Shown here in pieces: positions 18,244-26,798 of a stretch of 59,442 nucleotides of DNA. The position numbers were made by a program, and so were the translations under genes. Positions within the stretch are counted from its first letter, which is position 1. Each line of letters starts with the position of its first letter. The notes below the pieces were generated by a model. It made no database searches, was not told the origin of the DNA, and saw only the letters and a program-made list of their open reading frames with translations. Source of the DNA: Nocardia wallacei (GTDB lineage Bacteria > Actinomycetota > Actinomycetes > Mycobacteriales > Mycobacteriaceae); contig NZ_JARWOP010000163.1 of NCBI RefSeq assembly GCF_029868745.1, forward strand, positions 1 to 59,442. Direction: 5' to 3'.

Positions 18244-18905
18244 TTCGCCCGCACGGTGGCGATCCGGTTCGTCAGCATGGTCACGAACGGCGCCCGGTCG
18301 CGGGTCTGCTGCTCGTAGTCGAGCAGGGCGGTGAGATCTTCGACACTGAACACGCGCAGGCGGGCGCGCAGCTGCGCCAGCGTCATGTTGGTGTAGTCGT
18401 AGCGGGCGGCGACCTCCGGTTCGATCACCTCGACCGCGCCGTTGCTGGAAGCCGTTGCGGCGAGCGCTGTTTCGGGCTCGGGCTCGGGCTCCGGCGTCAC
18501 CGCCGGGGCCGTTTCGTCCGCCGGTTCCGCGACTGTTTCGGCCTCCGGTGCGGCGGTCGCTTCGGGAGCAGTTTCCGGCTCCGGTTCGGAATACCGATCG
18601 AACGCGCTCACCCGGGCGGCCTCGGCGATATCGCGAAAGGTTTGCTCGAACTCGGTGTCCTCGTCGAAAGTCGCCCACTCGGGCTGTTCGACCGGACGGT
18701 TGGCGAGGCGGTCGAACACGGCGTCGCCCTTGAGAGCGAGGCTGGTCACGAACTGCTGCGCGTGCATCGTGGTCTGCAGCAGCTGACTGATCGCGGTGAT
18801 CGGGAAATTCGCTGCCGCCGTGGGTAGCCGACGGGTTTCTTCGATGGCGTACACGGCGGCCCCGGCAGCGACACGGGCGAGAAACGGCGGTCGAAACATG
18901 CTCAT
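18240..18905 (-). CDS. lipid-droplet-associated-type protein (Rv1109c-like)
   Basis: Encodes about 221 residues. The N-terminus [20 protein letters not shown] with AIEETRRLP resembles actinobacterial lipid-droplet-associated proteins of the Rv1109c type. The middle is a long Glu/Pro/Ala/Thr-rich stretch, and the C-terminal 70 residues are conserved ([20 protein letters not shown], then [20 protein letters not shown]). It heads the xseA-xseB operon with a 4-base overlap. The start may be two codons later (MFRPP); no clear ribosome-binding site is seen. Confidence 0.7.
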   Translation of the reverse strand: MSMFRPPFLARVAAGAAVYAIEETRRLPTAAANFPITAISQLLQTTMHAQQFVTSLALKGDAVFDRLANRPVEQPEWATFDEDTEFEQTFRDIAEAARVSAFDRYSEPEPETAPEATAAPEAETVAEPADETAPAVTPEPEPEPETALAATASSNGAVEVIEPEVAARYDYTNMTLAQLRARLRVFSVEDLTALLDYEQQTRDRAPFVTMLTNRIATVRAK

Positions 18906-19107
18906 AGCGTGCCCGAAACGCGGTGTGATGCAAAGAGTGGGGCCGCGTGAGTTACCCATGTGACCACTTAATCAGCCGATGTGACGGGTGGTGCCGCCGG
19001 GGTGCGCCGGGCCGCGCGGCCGATGCCCTCGTCGGCGGGCGTGTCGTACCCGCGTGGCGGTGCCGTCGCCTGGGCGCGTCGTTTTGCACGCACGTAAGCT
19101 GTGGGGC

Positions 19108-20112
19108 ATGTCCTCGGCTATCCCGTTGAATGTCGGAATCGCCCGGTCGGCCGGCTCCGGCGCGTCCGGTGCGGCCAAGCGCGTGCTGCTCGCCGAGCCG
19201 CGCGGCTACTGCGCCGGGGTGGATCGCGCGGTGGAGACCGTGGAGCGCACGCTGGACAAGCACGGCGCGCCGGTCTACGTCCGCAAGGAGATCGTGCACA
19301 ACCGGCACGTGGTGGAGACGCTGCGCGAGCGCGGCGTGATCTTCGTCGACGAGACCGACGAGGTGCCCGAGGGCGCCGTCGTGGTCTTCTCCGCGCACGG
19401 CGTGTCTCCGGCGGTGCACAAGGCCGCCGCCGAACGCAGTCTGCACACCATCGACGCCACCTGCCCGCTGGTCACCAAGGTGCACCAGGAGGCCAAGCGC
19501 TTCGCCCGCGACGATTTCGACATCCTCCTCATCGGCCACGAGGGCCACGAGGAGGTGGAGGGCACCGCCGGCGAGGCCCCCGAGCACGTGCAGCTGGTCG
19601 ACGGCCCCGACGCCGTGGACACTGTCACCGTCCGCGACGAGAACAAGGTGATCTGGCTGTCGCAGACCACCCTCTCGGTCGACGAGACCATGGAGACGGT
19701 CCAGCGGCTGCGCGAGCGCTTCCCCAAGCTGCAGGATCCGCCGTCGGACGACATCTGCTACGCCACGTCCAACCGTCAGACCGCGGTGAAGGCCATGGCG
19801 CCGGAGTGCGATCTGGTGATCGTGGTCGGCTCGCGCAACTCCTCCAACTCCAAGCGCCTCGTCGAGGTCGCCCTGAACGCCGGCGCCCGCGCCTCCTACC
19901 TGGTGGACTTCGCCGCCGAGGTGGACCCGGCCTGGTTCGAGGGCGTCCGCACCGTCGGCGTCACCTCCGGCGCCTCGGTCCCGGAGATCCTCGTCCGCGG
20001 CGTCCTGGACCTGCTCGCCGAGCACGGCTACGGCGAGGTCCAGCCGGTCACCACCGCCAACGAAACCTTGGTCTTCGCCCTCCCGCGCGAACTGCGCGCC
20101 GCCCGCAGCTGA
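19108..20112 (+). CDS. ispH: 4-hydroxy-3-methylbut-2-enyl diphosphate reductase
   Basis: Encodes 334 residues of IspH/LytB, the last enzyme of the MEP pathway, which makes IPP and DMAPP. The three cysteines that hold the iron-sulphur cluster are present: PRGYCAGV (C34), DATCPL (C119) and [11 protein letters not shown] (C217). [11 protein letters not shown] and [11 protein letters not shown] are also typical. The ATG was chosen because the upstream open frame is Arg/Pro-rich. Divergent from the lipid-droplet gene, as in M. tuberculosis (Rv1109c/Rv1110). Confidence 0.95.
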   Translation: MSSAIPLNVGIARSAGSGASGAAKRVLLAEPRGYCAGVDRAVETVERTLDKHGAPVYVRKEIVHNRHVVETLRERGVIFVDETDEVPEGAVVVFSAHGVSPAVHKAAAERSLHTIDATCPLVTKVHQEAKRFARDDFDILLIGHEGHEEVEGTAGEAPEHVQLVDGPDAVDTVTVRDENKVIWLSQTTLSVDETMETVQRLRERFPKLQDPPSDDICYATSNRQTAVKAMAPECDLVIVVGSRNSSNSKRLVEVALNAGARASYLVDFAAEVDPAWFEGVRTVGVTSGASVPEILVRGVLDLLAEHGYGEVQPVTTANETLVFALPRELRAARS

Positions 20113-20997
20113 ATTCTCTCGCCGCCGCACCGCCGACCGGCACAATACTCGGTGTCGAGACGGTTTGTGCAACCAGTCTGATTGGTCTAAAGTCTTGCCG
20201 GTTAGACGAATTGAGCCGTCACCTTACCAAGATGAATACACATCTGGTCACAGGTGAGGCCGTTGATGCCTTTCTTTGACCAAGGAAGGTTAAGTCGGTA
20301 TGGACGCGGGAAGAACTGCCGCAATAACGGCCGTCTGTGGATCGGCTGTTTGTATCTTCGCCCTTCGGGGTGCGCCGCCTGAGAACCGCGCGGAGATTTA
20401 TCAATGCCCTTGCAAATCTGTTCCGGCCACTTCGCCGAAGAGTGCCAGGCCTGGGATGTCAAGAAGACGATCCCCGGTCTTTCCCGAGGAATCCGCCAAA
20501 GCCGTAACGGTTGTGTCGCGCTTCTAATAGTTCGGCGGGGCTAGCCCGCCGGGGTAGATGCCCATGGCGCAGCGGCATGAGACCGATACGCGGTATCCCC
20601 GGTCGTTAGCCTCCTCCCGCTGGCCGAAATTCTCGGAAATATTCTGCAATTCCATCTGAGAAAGTTTTAGGTGTGGGCGCAGTGACTCGAACCAGGGATA
20701 TCCGGTAATGTTCGGAAGTGGACCTTCTTGACTTGAAGTCCTGCTTCTTATCGGATACGTGTTCCACGTGTGCCGCGCGGATTCCTTCGCGCCACTCTCT
20801 AATCAGCTAACGCCGATGCTGTATCTCCTCAGCTGCTTTCGCTGCCTTTTGGGCCTTTTCCATCCTCTTCGATTCGTGCGCCACGCAATGTACGGGGTTG
20901 CTAGTAACGCCAGCTCACACGGGATTAACCGTGTACCTATTCTGACTCATAGGTTCCAGAAAACAGCGTAAGCCCACATGCGACATGCCGCACGTAC
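20113..20997. other. low-GC intergenic stretch with decayed coding remnants
   Basis: This 885-base gap has visibly lower GC than its surroundings and no convincing long gene. On the minus strand two stretches read like protein: one ends at 20524 (see separate entry), and one at 20807-20911 gives a 34-residue tail ending MEKAQKAAKAAEEIQHRR. A + strand frame from 20300 (75 codons, AAGGAAGG upstream) is not convincing. The gap forms the right-hand part of the accessory insertion between ispH and the DUF6542 gene. Confidence 0.5.
20524..20655 (-). CDS. possible 43-residue protein or gene remnant
   Basis: From the ATG at 20655 the frame gives 43 residues (begins MELQNISENFGQREEANDRG, ends GGLAPPNY). 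The same frame is open and protein-like for about 35 more codons upstream (GYPWFESLRPHLKLSQ) without a start codon. That suggests the 3' end of a decayed gene. No ribosome-binding site precedes the ATG and no family is recognised. Confidence 0.3.
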   Translation of the reverse strand: MELQNISENFGQREEANDRGYRVSVSCRCAMGIYPGGLAPPNY

Positions 20998-21834
20998 TCA
21001 GCGGCTCCTTGCATCAATTGCTCTCCGGACCAATCTCCGTGCAGCCTCGCCAGTCACAGATTGCCCCACCAGCACATCGAAAGTCCGGTGATATACGCGA
21101 ATCTCGCGCGGTTGAGTGATGTTCAACTCTGCCGTGATGTTTTCCACCAGGACCATTTTCGAGTCGAACATCAGGAAACTGGTTGTAGCCGTTTCGAACG
21201 GAGCCGTGAACGGAATTACCCCGATGGTTATCCGGGGCATGCCTTGAACGGCTAGGAGTCGGTCCAGCTGACCGATCATCGTTTGATCGTCTCCTACTGT
21301 GGTGTACAAAGCTTGTTCACCGATAATGAAATGAAATAAGTGGTCACGTCGGTACAAGACTTGTTGTCGTTCCATTCGCTTAGACACGCCCGCATCCAAG
21401 TCGTCGGGTATCTGTTGGAATTCGATTACTTTGCGGAGGATGCCGGTAGCGTATTCGGCGGTTTGCAGTAGTCCCGGAATCAACGTCGGTTCGAACGACC
21501 GAAGTATTCGAGCCTCGGATTCCCACTTGATCGATGCTTGCTGCCGTCGCTTTGTTCCGGTGCCGAGAACTTTTCGCCATTCAAGGTAGGCGGTATCTAT
21601 GTTCTGGCGGGTAGCGTGCAGGTCCGCCAATTGGTCCTGCGCCACGCAGTCGCGACAGTATGCGCTAATATCTTCTAGAGACGGTTTGATTCGTCCGTAT
21701 TCGATTTTGGATACCTTCGACGGGTCCCAACCGTTACGGCGTGCAAGTTCGGCTCCGGACAACCCGGCGGTAAAGCGAATCTCCCGGAGCCGAGCCCCGA
21801 GAGATTCGCGCTGTTGGCCTACTGGACCAGTCAC
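20998..21834 (-). CDS. HTH regulator with DUF5753, second copy
   Basis: Encodes 278 residues, homologous along its whole length to the product at 1383-2234. The XRE HTH is GARLREIRFTAGLSGAELA with DPSKVSKIEYGRIKPS; DUF5753 follows with IPGLLQTAEYA, RMERQQVLYRRD and MIGQLDRLL. GTG start overlapping the stop of the DUF6879 gene. Third gene of the module; probably represses the operon through the repeats at 22744-22760. Confidence 0.85.
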   Translation of the reverse strand: MTGPVGQQRESLGARLREIRFTAGLSGAELARRNGWDPSKVSKIEYGRIKPSLEDISAYCRDCVAQDQLADLHATRQNIDTAYLEWRKVLGTGTKRRQQASIKWESEARILRSFEPTLIPGLLQTAEYATGILRKVIEFQQIPDDLDAGVSKRMERQQVLYRRDHLFHFIIGEQALYTTVGDDQTMIGQLDRLLAVQGMPRITIGVIPFTAPFETATTSFLMFDSKMVLVENITAELNITQPREIRVYHRTFDVLVGQSVTGEAARRLVRRAIDARSR

Positions 21835-22340
21835 TTGAAGACGTACTCCCGGAAAGGAGTACCGAGAGGCCAGAACCGTTGTTTCAGCCCTAGGGCGTAT
21901 GCCGCAATGTGCAGGTCGGTGGTGACTACGCCGGACCAGCCGCCTGACACTCCGAAAGCCGAGTAGATGACTGTTTCATCATCGAACAACCAGAAATCAT
22001 CCGGCGGGACTTCCCCAGCCTCATGCCGGGGCAGATACCGGATGTCCTCGCCTGCGGCGGTGTTGAGTTCAGCGATCCGCATAGAGAACCGGGTGTATTC
22101 GGTGTGAGGCACCGAGACAATACGAACCCGGGTCACCGAGACTCCCCGGCCGACGGTCTCCTGTACTAGGTCCGTCCACGGTTCGAACCATCCGTAATCG
22201 TCCGGCTCATCGGCTAGGAACCGCCGGAACGGTTCACTCTCCCCCGGCTCGGCGTACGAGTCGAGCACTTCGAGATGAAACGCTTCCCGCTCGCAGGTCC
22301 GGAGTAGGTCCGGAAACCCTTCATCGGGCACCAGCAGCAT
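21831..22340 (-). CDS. DUF6879 family protein, second copy
   Basis: Encodes 169 residues, homologous to 850-1383: the shared core is REAFHLEVLDSYAEPGESE, RVRIVSVPHTEYTRF, AGEDIRYLPRHEAG and DDFWLFDDETV. The start is the ATG at 22340 inside the end of the upstream gene, with GGAGG eight bases before it; the frame is open to 22388, but only as the shadow of that gene. Function unknown. Suspected effector partner of the HTH protein by association. Confidence 0.8.
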   Translation of the reverse strand: MLLVPDEGFPDLLRTCEREAFHLEVLDSYAEPGESEPFRRFLADEPDDYGWFEPWTDLVQETVGRGVSVTRVRIVSVPHTEYTRFSMRIAELNTAAGEDIRYLPRHEAGEVPPDDFWLFDDETVIYSAFGVSGGWSGVVTTDLHIAAYALGLKQRFWPLGTPFREYVFK

Positions 22341-22653
22341 TGCCGTAGAACCTCCGTGGTTGTTTCGGAACCTCGATCGCAGTCTCATCTTCCGCCAAGG
22401 TCAACCTGCTAAGTACGTCCGGCTCGGTGACCGGTCGGCCGGCGACGCTGAACGTTCCCCGGCCGGTGTCGGTCAACGTGGCACCGATGAACGTATCCGG
22501 TTCGGCAAACCCGGTCAGCAAGTGCGGAATTTCCACTGTGCCAACCATATTCGTCTCCCAGCCTTGCACTAGGTACGTGTCTTGGTCTGTGGCGTACAAG
22601 CTAGGACACCCGTTATTGGTGCTCCCACCTCTGCCGAGAAAACGTAGCTGCAT
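22321..22653 (-). CDS. small protein of the DUF6879/HTH module, long form
   Basis: Encodes 110 residues: MQLRFLGRGGSTNNGCPSLY at the start and AIEVPKQPRRFYGNAAGAR at the end match the 66-residue product at 672-872. The middle block (about residues 45-89, including GFAEPDTFIGATLTDTGRG) has no counterpart there. First gene of the second module. Ribosome-binding site GGAGGTAAG before the ATG. Function not established. Confidence 0.75.
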   Translation of the reverse strand: MQLRFLGRGGSTNNGCPSLYATDQDTYLVQGWETNMVGTVEIPHLLTGFAEPDTFIGATLTDTGRGTFSVAGRPVTEPDVLSRLTLAEDETAIEVPKQPRRFYGNAAGAR

Positions 22654-22743
22654 CGCGCTTACCTCCGTGTGTCATGCATGAAGTTGCACGTACGTCTCTG
22701 ATTGTGGCGTGGTGATGCTTGGTATGCACAGGGAACTTTCGAC

Positions 22744-22760
22744 TTGTGCACGATTGTGCA
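22744..22760. promoter_or_regulatory. TTGTGCA direct repeats, 10-bp period
   Basis: TTGTGCA occurs at 22744-22750 and again at 22754-22760, in phase with one helical turn, in the 216-base divergent region between the second module (start 22653) and the HicB-like gene (start 22870). A palindrome TCATGCATGA lies at about 22674-22683. The arrangement parallels the 10-bp-spaced pairs before the first module, though the bases differ. Confidence 0.4.
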
Positions 22761-22869
22761 TGACGGTAGACCGTGGTCCGGCTCGGTTCATACCTTCTGA
22801 CCAAAGCCCCCAGTACCGGGTCGAAATGACTTCCCCGGTGCCGGGCGCCGTACCACTTCGGGAGGAACC

Positions 22870-23421
22870 GTGAAGCACTACTTGATCAAGGTTCATTGCT
22901 GCGGCGAGCGGTGGATTATCCACGCGCCCGGTCTTCAGTTGTGGACTACCGCGAGTCGTAAGCGTTCAATCGAACCCGTTGCCAGAGCGATGGTTTCGGG
23001 CGCTACAGGGACGCCGTTGGATGGCTTCGAGGTTGACTTGACGGCCGGTCGGGCGCTGGGATCGGAAGCTGAGTTCACGATGTCGGAATCGTTCGCTCAG
23101 CGCTGGGTGCAGTCCGCTTGGCAGGCCGGGTGCAACGACGCGCGGGGCGTTCGGAAGCGAAGCGCAGGCTCGGGCAGCTCGGAGACTGGCGTGACCCAGC
23201 CCCGAGCGTGCCCGTATGAGGTTGATCTGACCCAACCGACGCCGCCGGGAGTCTCAGCATTGGTGTTCAATCTGGGGTTGCATGAAGGTCATGGGTGCGG
23301 CACCGAGGAACGGTTGCGCCGCATCTGTGAGGAACGTGGGTTACTGCGGAATTCCGCATCGGGAGCAGCTGTCAACGCAAAACGCCCCTGGCCCTCGGAG
23401 ATGATCCGGTGTCGCGACTAA
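22870..23421 (+). CDS. HicB-like N-terminal domain protein with unusual C-terminus
   Basis: Encodes 183 residues. The first about 60 (YLIKVHCCGERWIIHAPGLQ, later RSIEPVARAMV and DGFEVDL) look like the small beta-sheet domain of HicB-type antitoxins common in actinobacteria. The remaining 120 residues resemble nothing recognised, are rich in Gly/Ser/Arg, and include FNLGLHEGHGCGTEERLRR. A fusion or frameshift after about residue 65 is possible. No HicA toxin is adjacent. GTG start with a strong GGGAGGA site. Divergent from the DUF6879 module. Confidence 0.5.
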   Translation: MKHYLIKVHCCGERWIIHAPGLQLWTTASRKRSIEPVARAMVSGATGTPLDGFEVDLTAGRALGSEAEFTMSESFAQRWVQSAWQAGCNDARGVRKRSAGSGSSETGVTQPRACPYEVDLTQPTPPGVSALVFNLGLHEGHGCGTEERLRRICEERGLLRNSASGAAVNAKRPWPSEMIRCRD

Positions 23422-23480
23422 TTACGTGACGTGGGAATGGGGCGTGTGGAGGTCCGTCGTTGGGGGCGGTATGCCCGTCG

Positions 23481-24293
23481 TCAGCGCTCGATGCGCCCGG
23501 AGTCGCGGTAGCGCACATTCGGGCGCGGGTGGGGCGGGACATCTCCGTTGCGCTGTGCTCGGGATCGGCGCGCGGCCGGGTCGGGCGTGGCGCGGTCCGA
23601 ATTGGCGCGCGGATACGCCGCTTTGGCGGGGGAGACGCGCGGCGGCCGTTCCGCCACACGGCCCGAGGCGCGACGGCTCGCGCGTGGCGCAGGTTCCGGG
23701 TCGGCATCGGCGGCCGACGAACGGGCTCGGCGACGCAGCGTGTCCGACGAACTCGCGGCCCGGCTACGGCGCGTGCGATCACCCGACCGCGGATTCCGGC
23801 TCCGGGGCGAGGATTTACGGGTGCGGTCGCCACCGGTACGCGCGGCCTCCTGCCGGTGCATCAATACGCGACCCCCGCCGATCAGCAGTACCAGCACCGT
23901 GGCCACCGCCATCGTCGGAAACCTGTTCACCAGCGGGATCGCCAGATTCAGCAGCACGTCCTTCACCGACGTGGAACTACGGCCGAGCAGTTGCTGATAC
24001 GCCAGCGGGACCGACACGAACAGCAGCAGCGGCGGCGTCACCATCGTGGTGAACAGACCGCGATAACGCACGACCAGCGCGGCCAGCACGCACCCCACGA
24101 CGTAGCAGATCGCGAAGGTGCCGGTCAGCTCCTTGCCGCTGCTGCCTGCATCGATGAAGAACCCGATGAACGTACACGCCACCGCGATCAGCACCGCCGC
24201 ACCGGCGGCAACGCCGGGCACCGATGGAATGATCGAGCGGTGCGATGCCGGTACCTCGGATCGCTCGCGTTGGGTAGCTGCCACGTAAAGCAC
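23481..24293 (-). CDS. DUF6542 membrane protein (Rv1111c-like)
   Basis: Encodes 270 residues. Four hydrophobic segments lie in the first 145 residues (AGAAVLIAVACTFIGFFI, ICYVVGCVLAALVV, PPLLLFVSVPLAYQQLL and MAVATVLVLLIGGGRVL), followed by a long Arg/Ser/Pro-rich cytoplasmic tail of low complexity. DUF6542 proteins are found between ispH and ychF in mycobacteria, so position supports the call. Start is a GTG; a second GTG three codons later is equally possible. Confidence 0.7.
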   Translation of the reverse strand: MLYVAATQRERSEVPASHRSIIPSVPGVAAGAAVLIAVACTFIGFFIDAGSSGKELTGTFAICYVVGCVLAALVVRYRGLFTTMVTPPLLLFVSVPLAYQQLLGRSSTSVKDVLLNLAIPLVNRFPTMAVATVLVLLIGGGRVLMHRQEAARTGGDRTRKSSPRSRNPRSGDRTRRSRAASSSDTLRRRARSSAADADPEPAPRASRRASGRVAERPPRVSPAKAAYPRANSDRATPDPAARRSRAQRNGDVPPHPRPNVRYRDSGRIER

Positions 24294-24342
24294 ACTATCT
24301 GCCCCGGCCGAGACGTGTCTCGAGGCCGGGCGGATGGGCAGG

Positions 24343-25479
24343 TTACTCGCTGGTCTCGACCAGTCCGACGGCCCGCGGCCAGGACTCCACCCGGGCGATT
24401 GCCGGGACCTCCCGGTCGCCGATGTCCAGCTCGTGCAGCCGGCGGGCGGTCACCATCACCCGGGACTCCACCGCGGCGACGGTGTGGTTGAAAGCATCCA
24501 CGGCCTTTCCCAGTTGAGCGCCGAGGCGGTCCAGGTGGCGGCCGGTGGTGCCCAGTCTCGTATACAACTCCCGCCCCAATTGCTGCACCGTTGCCATATC
24601 TCGCGACAGGGCCTCCTGCCGCCAGCCGAAGGCGACCGTGCGCAGCAGCGCGATCAGCGTCGTCGGCGTGGCGAGAATCACATTCCGGCCGAAGGCATAT
24701 TCCAACAGCCCGGAGTCCGCGGTGAGCGCGGCGTCCAGGAACGGGTCACCCGGCACGAACAGCACCACGAATTCCGGCGACGGGTCGAAGGCCGTCCAAT
24801 ACGCCTTGTCGGCCAGTTGGTCGACATGCGCGCGTAGGTGTTTGGCGTGCCGGGCGAGATGTTCGCCGCGCGGTCGCGGCTCGGTCTCTGCGGTGGCGTC
24901 CAGGTAGGCGGTCAGCGGGACCTTGGCGTCGACGACGATCTGACGGCCGCCGGCCATTCGCACCACGAGGTCCGGGCGCACGCCGCCGTCCTGACCGGAC
25001 GCGCTGACCTGGGTGTCGAAATCGCAGTGCCGCGACATTCCGGCCAGCTCCACCACCCGTTCCAACTGGATCTCGCCCCAGCGCCCGCGGACCTGCGGCG
25101 CCCGCAGCGCCGACACCAGTTGGCCGGTCTGCGTGGACAACTGGTGCGACACCCGCTGCATCCCCGCCACCTGCTCCCGCAGTCCGGAATAGGCGTCGAC
25201 GCGGTTGTGCTCGACCTGCCGCAGATGCTGATTCAGCGCGCCCACCGCCTCGCGCAGCGGGTCCACCAGACTGCCCACGGCCTGCGAATTGCGCCGCGCC
25301 GCATCCTCGTTCGCGGCGCCGAGCGACTGCCGGAGCAGTCTCTCGTTGTCGCGCAGCGCGGCCAGCTGGGCCTCGGCGGCCGCCGCACGCCGCCCCGATC
25401 GCGCGGCATGCCCCAGCCACCCGAGCCCGGCTCCGGCGGCGAATACCAACAACAACGCACACAGCATCGATGCGGTCAT
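24343..25479 (-). CDS. rmuC: DNA recombination protein RmuC
   Basis: Encodes 378 residues: an N-terminal membrane anchor (MLCALLLVFAAGAGLGWLG), a coiled coil rich in Gln/Arg, and the RmuC nuclease-like domain with VRGRWGEIQLERVVELAGM, IVVDAKVPLTAYLDA and FVPGDPFLDAAL. RmuC limits inversions at short inverted repeats in E. coli. It is divergent from sbcD-sbcC, so three recombination genes lie together. ATG at 25479, with an alternative ATG four codons later. Confidence 0.9.
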   Translation of the reverse strand: MTASMLCALLLVFAAGAGLGWLGHAARSGRRAAAAEAQLAALRDNERLLRQSLGAANEDAARRNSQAVGSLVDPLREAVGALNQHLRQVEHNRVDAYSGLREQVAGMQRVSHQLSTQTGQLVSALRAPQVRGRWGEIQLERVVELAGMSRHCDFDTQVSASGQDGGVRPDLVVRMAGGRQIVVDAKVPLTAYLDATAETEPRPRGEHLARHAKHLRAHVDQLADKAYWTAFDPSPEFVVLFVPGDPFLDAALTADSGLLEYAFGRNVILATPTTLIALLRTVAFGWRQEALSRDMATVQQLGRELYTRLGTTGRHLDRLGAQLGKAVDAFNHTVAAVESRVMVTARRLHELDIGDREVPAIARVESWPRAVGLVETSE

Positions 25480-25622
25480 GGGTGCAGATAGTGCCCCATG
25501 CCACCGACAACTACGGGAATCCGGACAATCCCCCCGCGCCGCGTCGGGTCCGGTGGCGTTTCGGGACATCTTCGGCCAGCCGGTTTCGGATCTGTCGGTG
25601 GGAGCGTCTACGGTTGCGCGGC

Positions 25623-26798
25623 ATGCGGATGCTGCATACGTCGGACTGGCACATAGGGCGCACGTTCCACGGCGTGGATCTGCTTGCCGACCAGGCACGT
25701 TCGCTGGAATCGATCGCCGAGATCGTGGCCGCCGAGGGTGTCGAGGCGGTGCTCCTGCCGGGCGACGTGTACGACCGATCGATTCCCAGTGCCGACGCGA
25801 TCGCGGTGTGCAATCGGGGATTCGAGGCGATCCGGGCGGCCGGCGCGGTGATCGTGGCAACCTCCGGCAACCACGATTCGCCCACCCGCCTGGGCGCGCT
25901 GGGCAGCTTCGCCGCCGCGGGCGGGCTGCATCTGCGCACCACCGTCGCCGACGTCGAGCGGCCGGTGCTGCTCTCCGACGAGTTCGGTGAGATCGCCTGC
26001 TACGGCATCCCGTATCTGGAACCGGAGATCACCCGCGCCGAGCTGGAGGTGCCGCAGGCACGGTCGCACGCGGAGATCCTGGACGCGGCGATGGCGCGCA
26101 TCCGCGCCGATGTCGAGCGACGCGGGCGTCCGCGGTCGGTGGTGCTGGCGCACGCCTTCGTCGTGGGCGGCGAGGCGACCGGTTCGGAGCGGACCATCTC
26201 GGTCGGCGGCGTCGAGACGGTGCCGATGGGCGCCTTCGACGGCATCGATTACGTGGCGCTGGGACACCTGCATTCGCCGCAGGCGCTGTCGGATTCGGTG
26301 CGTTACTCCGGTTCGCCGCTGCCGTACTCGTTCGCCGAGCGTTCGCATCGCAAGGCGGTGTGGATCGTCGACATGGACGCCGACGGGCTGAAAGACGTGG
26401 TACGGCGAGATCTTCCGCGGGTGCGCGGTCTCACCCACCTCACGGGCGCACTCGAGGAACTGCTCGACGACTCGGCGCACGCCGCGGCCGAGGACGACTA
26501 CGTCTCGGCGACCCTGACCGACCATGCCCGTCCGGTCGACGCGCTGCGGCGGCTGCGCGGCCGATTCCGACACGCCGTGCACGTGGAATGGGTTCGCCCC
26601 GAAGGTAATCCGGAGTTGCGTTACCGTGAGCGGGTGCAGGGCCGACGCGACACCGACGTAGCGCGCAGCTTCCTCGCCGACGTCCGCGGCGAGCCGTCGC
26701 CGGGCGAGCTGCAGTGGATGGAGCGCGCCCTCGCCGCGGCCGTCGCCGAACGAGAGACCGAGGCCGTGGCAGCCGCCGCCGACGAGCTGACGGCATGA
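25623..26798 (+). CDS. sbcD: exonuclease subunit SbcD
   Basis: Encodes 391 residues of the Mre11-type nuclease subunit. Metallophosphoesterase motifs are in order: HTSDWHIGRTF, LPGDVYDRSIP, ATSGNHDSPTRLG and VALGHLHSPQ. With SbcC it opens hairpins and cuts DNA ends. The ATG at 25623 gives the canonical MRMLHTSDWH start; the open frame upstream lies inside rmuC. Its stop overlaps the sbcC start (ATGA). Confidence 0.95.
   Translation: MRMLHTSDWHIGRTFHGVDLLADQARSLESIAEIVAAEGVEAVLLPGDVYDRSIPSADAIAVCNRGFEAIRAAGAVIVATSGNHDSPTRLGALGSFAAAGGLHLRTTVADVERPVLLSDEFGEIACYGIPYLEPEITRAELEVPQARSHAEILDAAMARIRADVERRGRPRSVVLAHAFVVGGEATGSERTISVGGVETVPMGAFDGIDYVALGHLHSPQALSDSVRYSGSPLPYSFAERSHRKAVWIVDMDADGLKDVVRRDLPRVRGLTHLTGALEELLDDSAHAAAEDDYVSATLTDHARPVDALRRLRGRFRHAVHVEWVRPEGNPELRYRERVQGRRDTDVARSFLADVRGEPSPGELQWMERALAAAVAERETEAVAAAADELTA

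Noticed and set aside
19093..19108. Leaderless promoter (TAAGCT) directly before ispH
   Set aside because: Spacing to the ATG fits, but no -35 element is visible at a suitable distance, so the evidence is too thin for a feature.
19101..20279. 392-codon + strand frame overlapping ispH
   Set aside because: Arg/Gly/Pro-rich shadow of ispH in another frame.
20300..20527. 75-codon + strand frame with AAGGAAGG upstream
   Set aside because: Residue pattern is not protein-like and nothing homologous is recognised.
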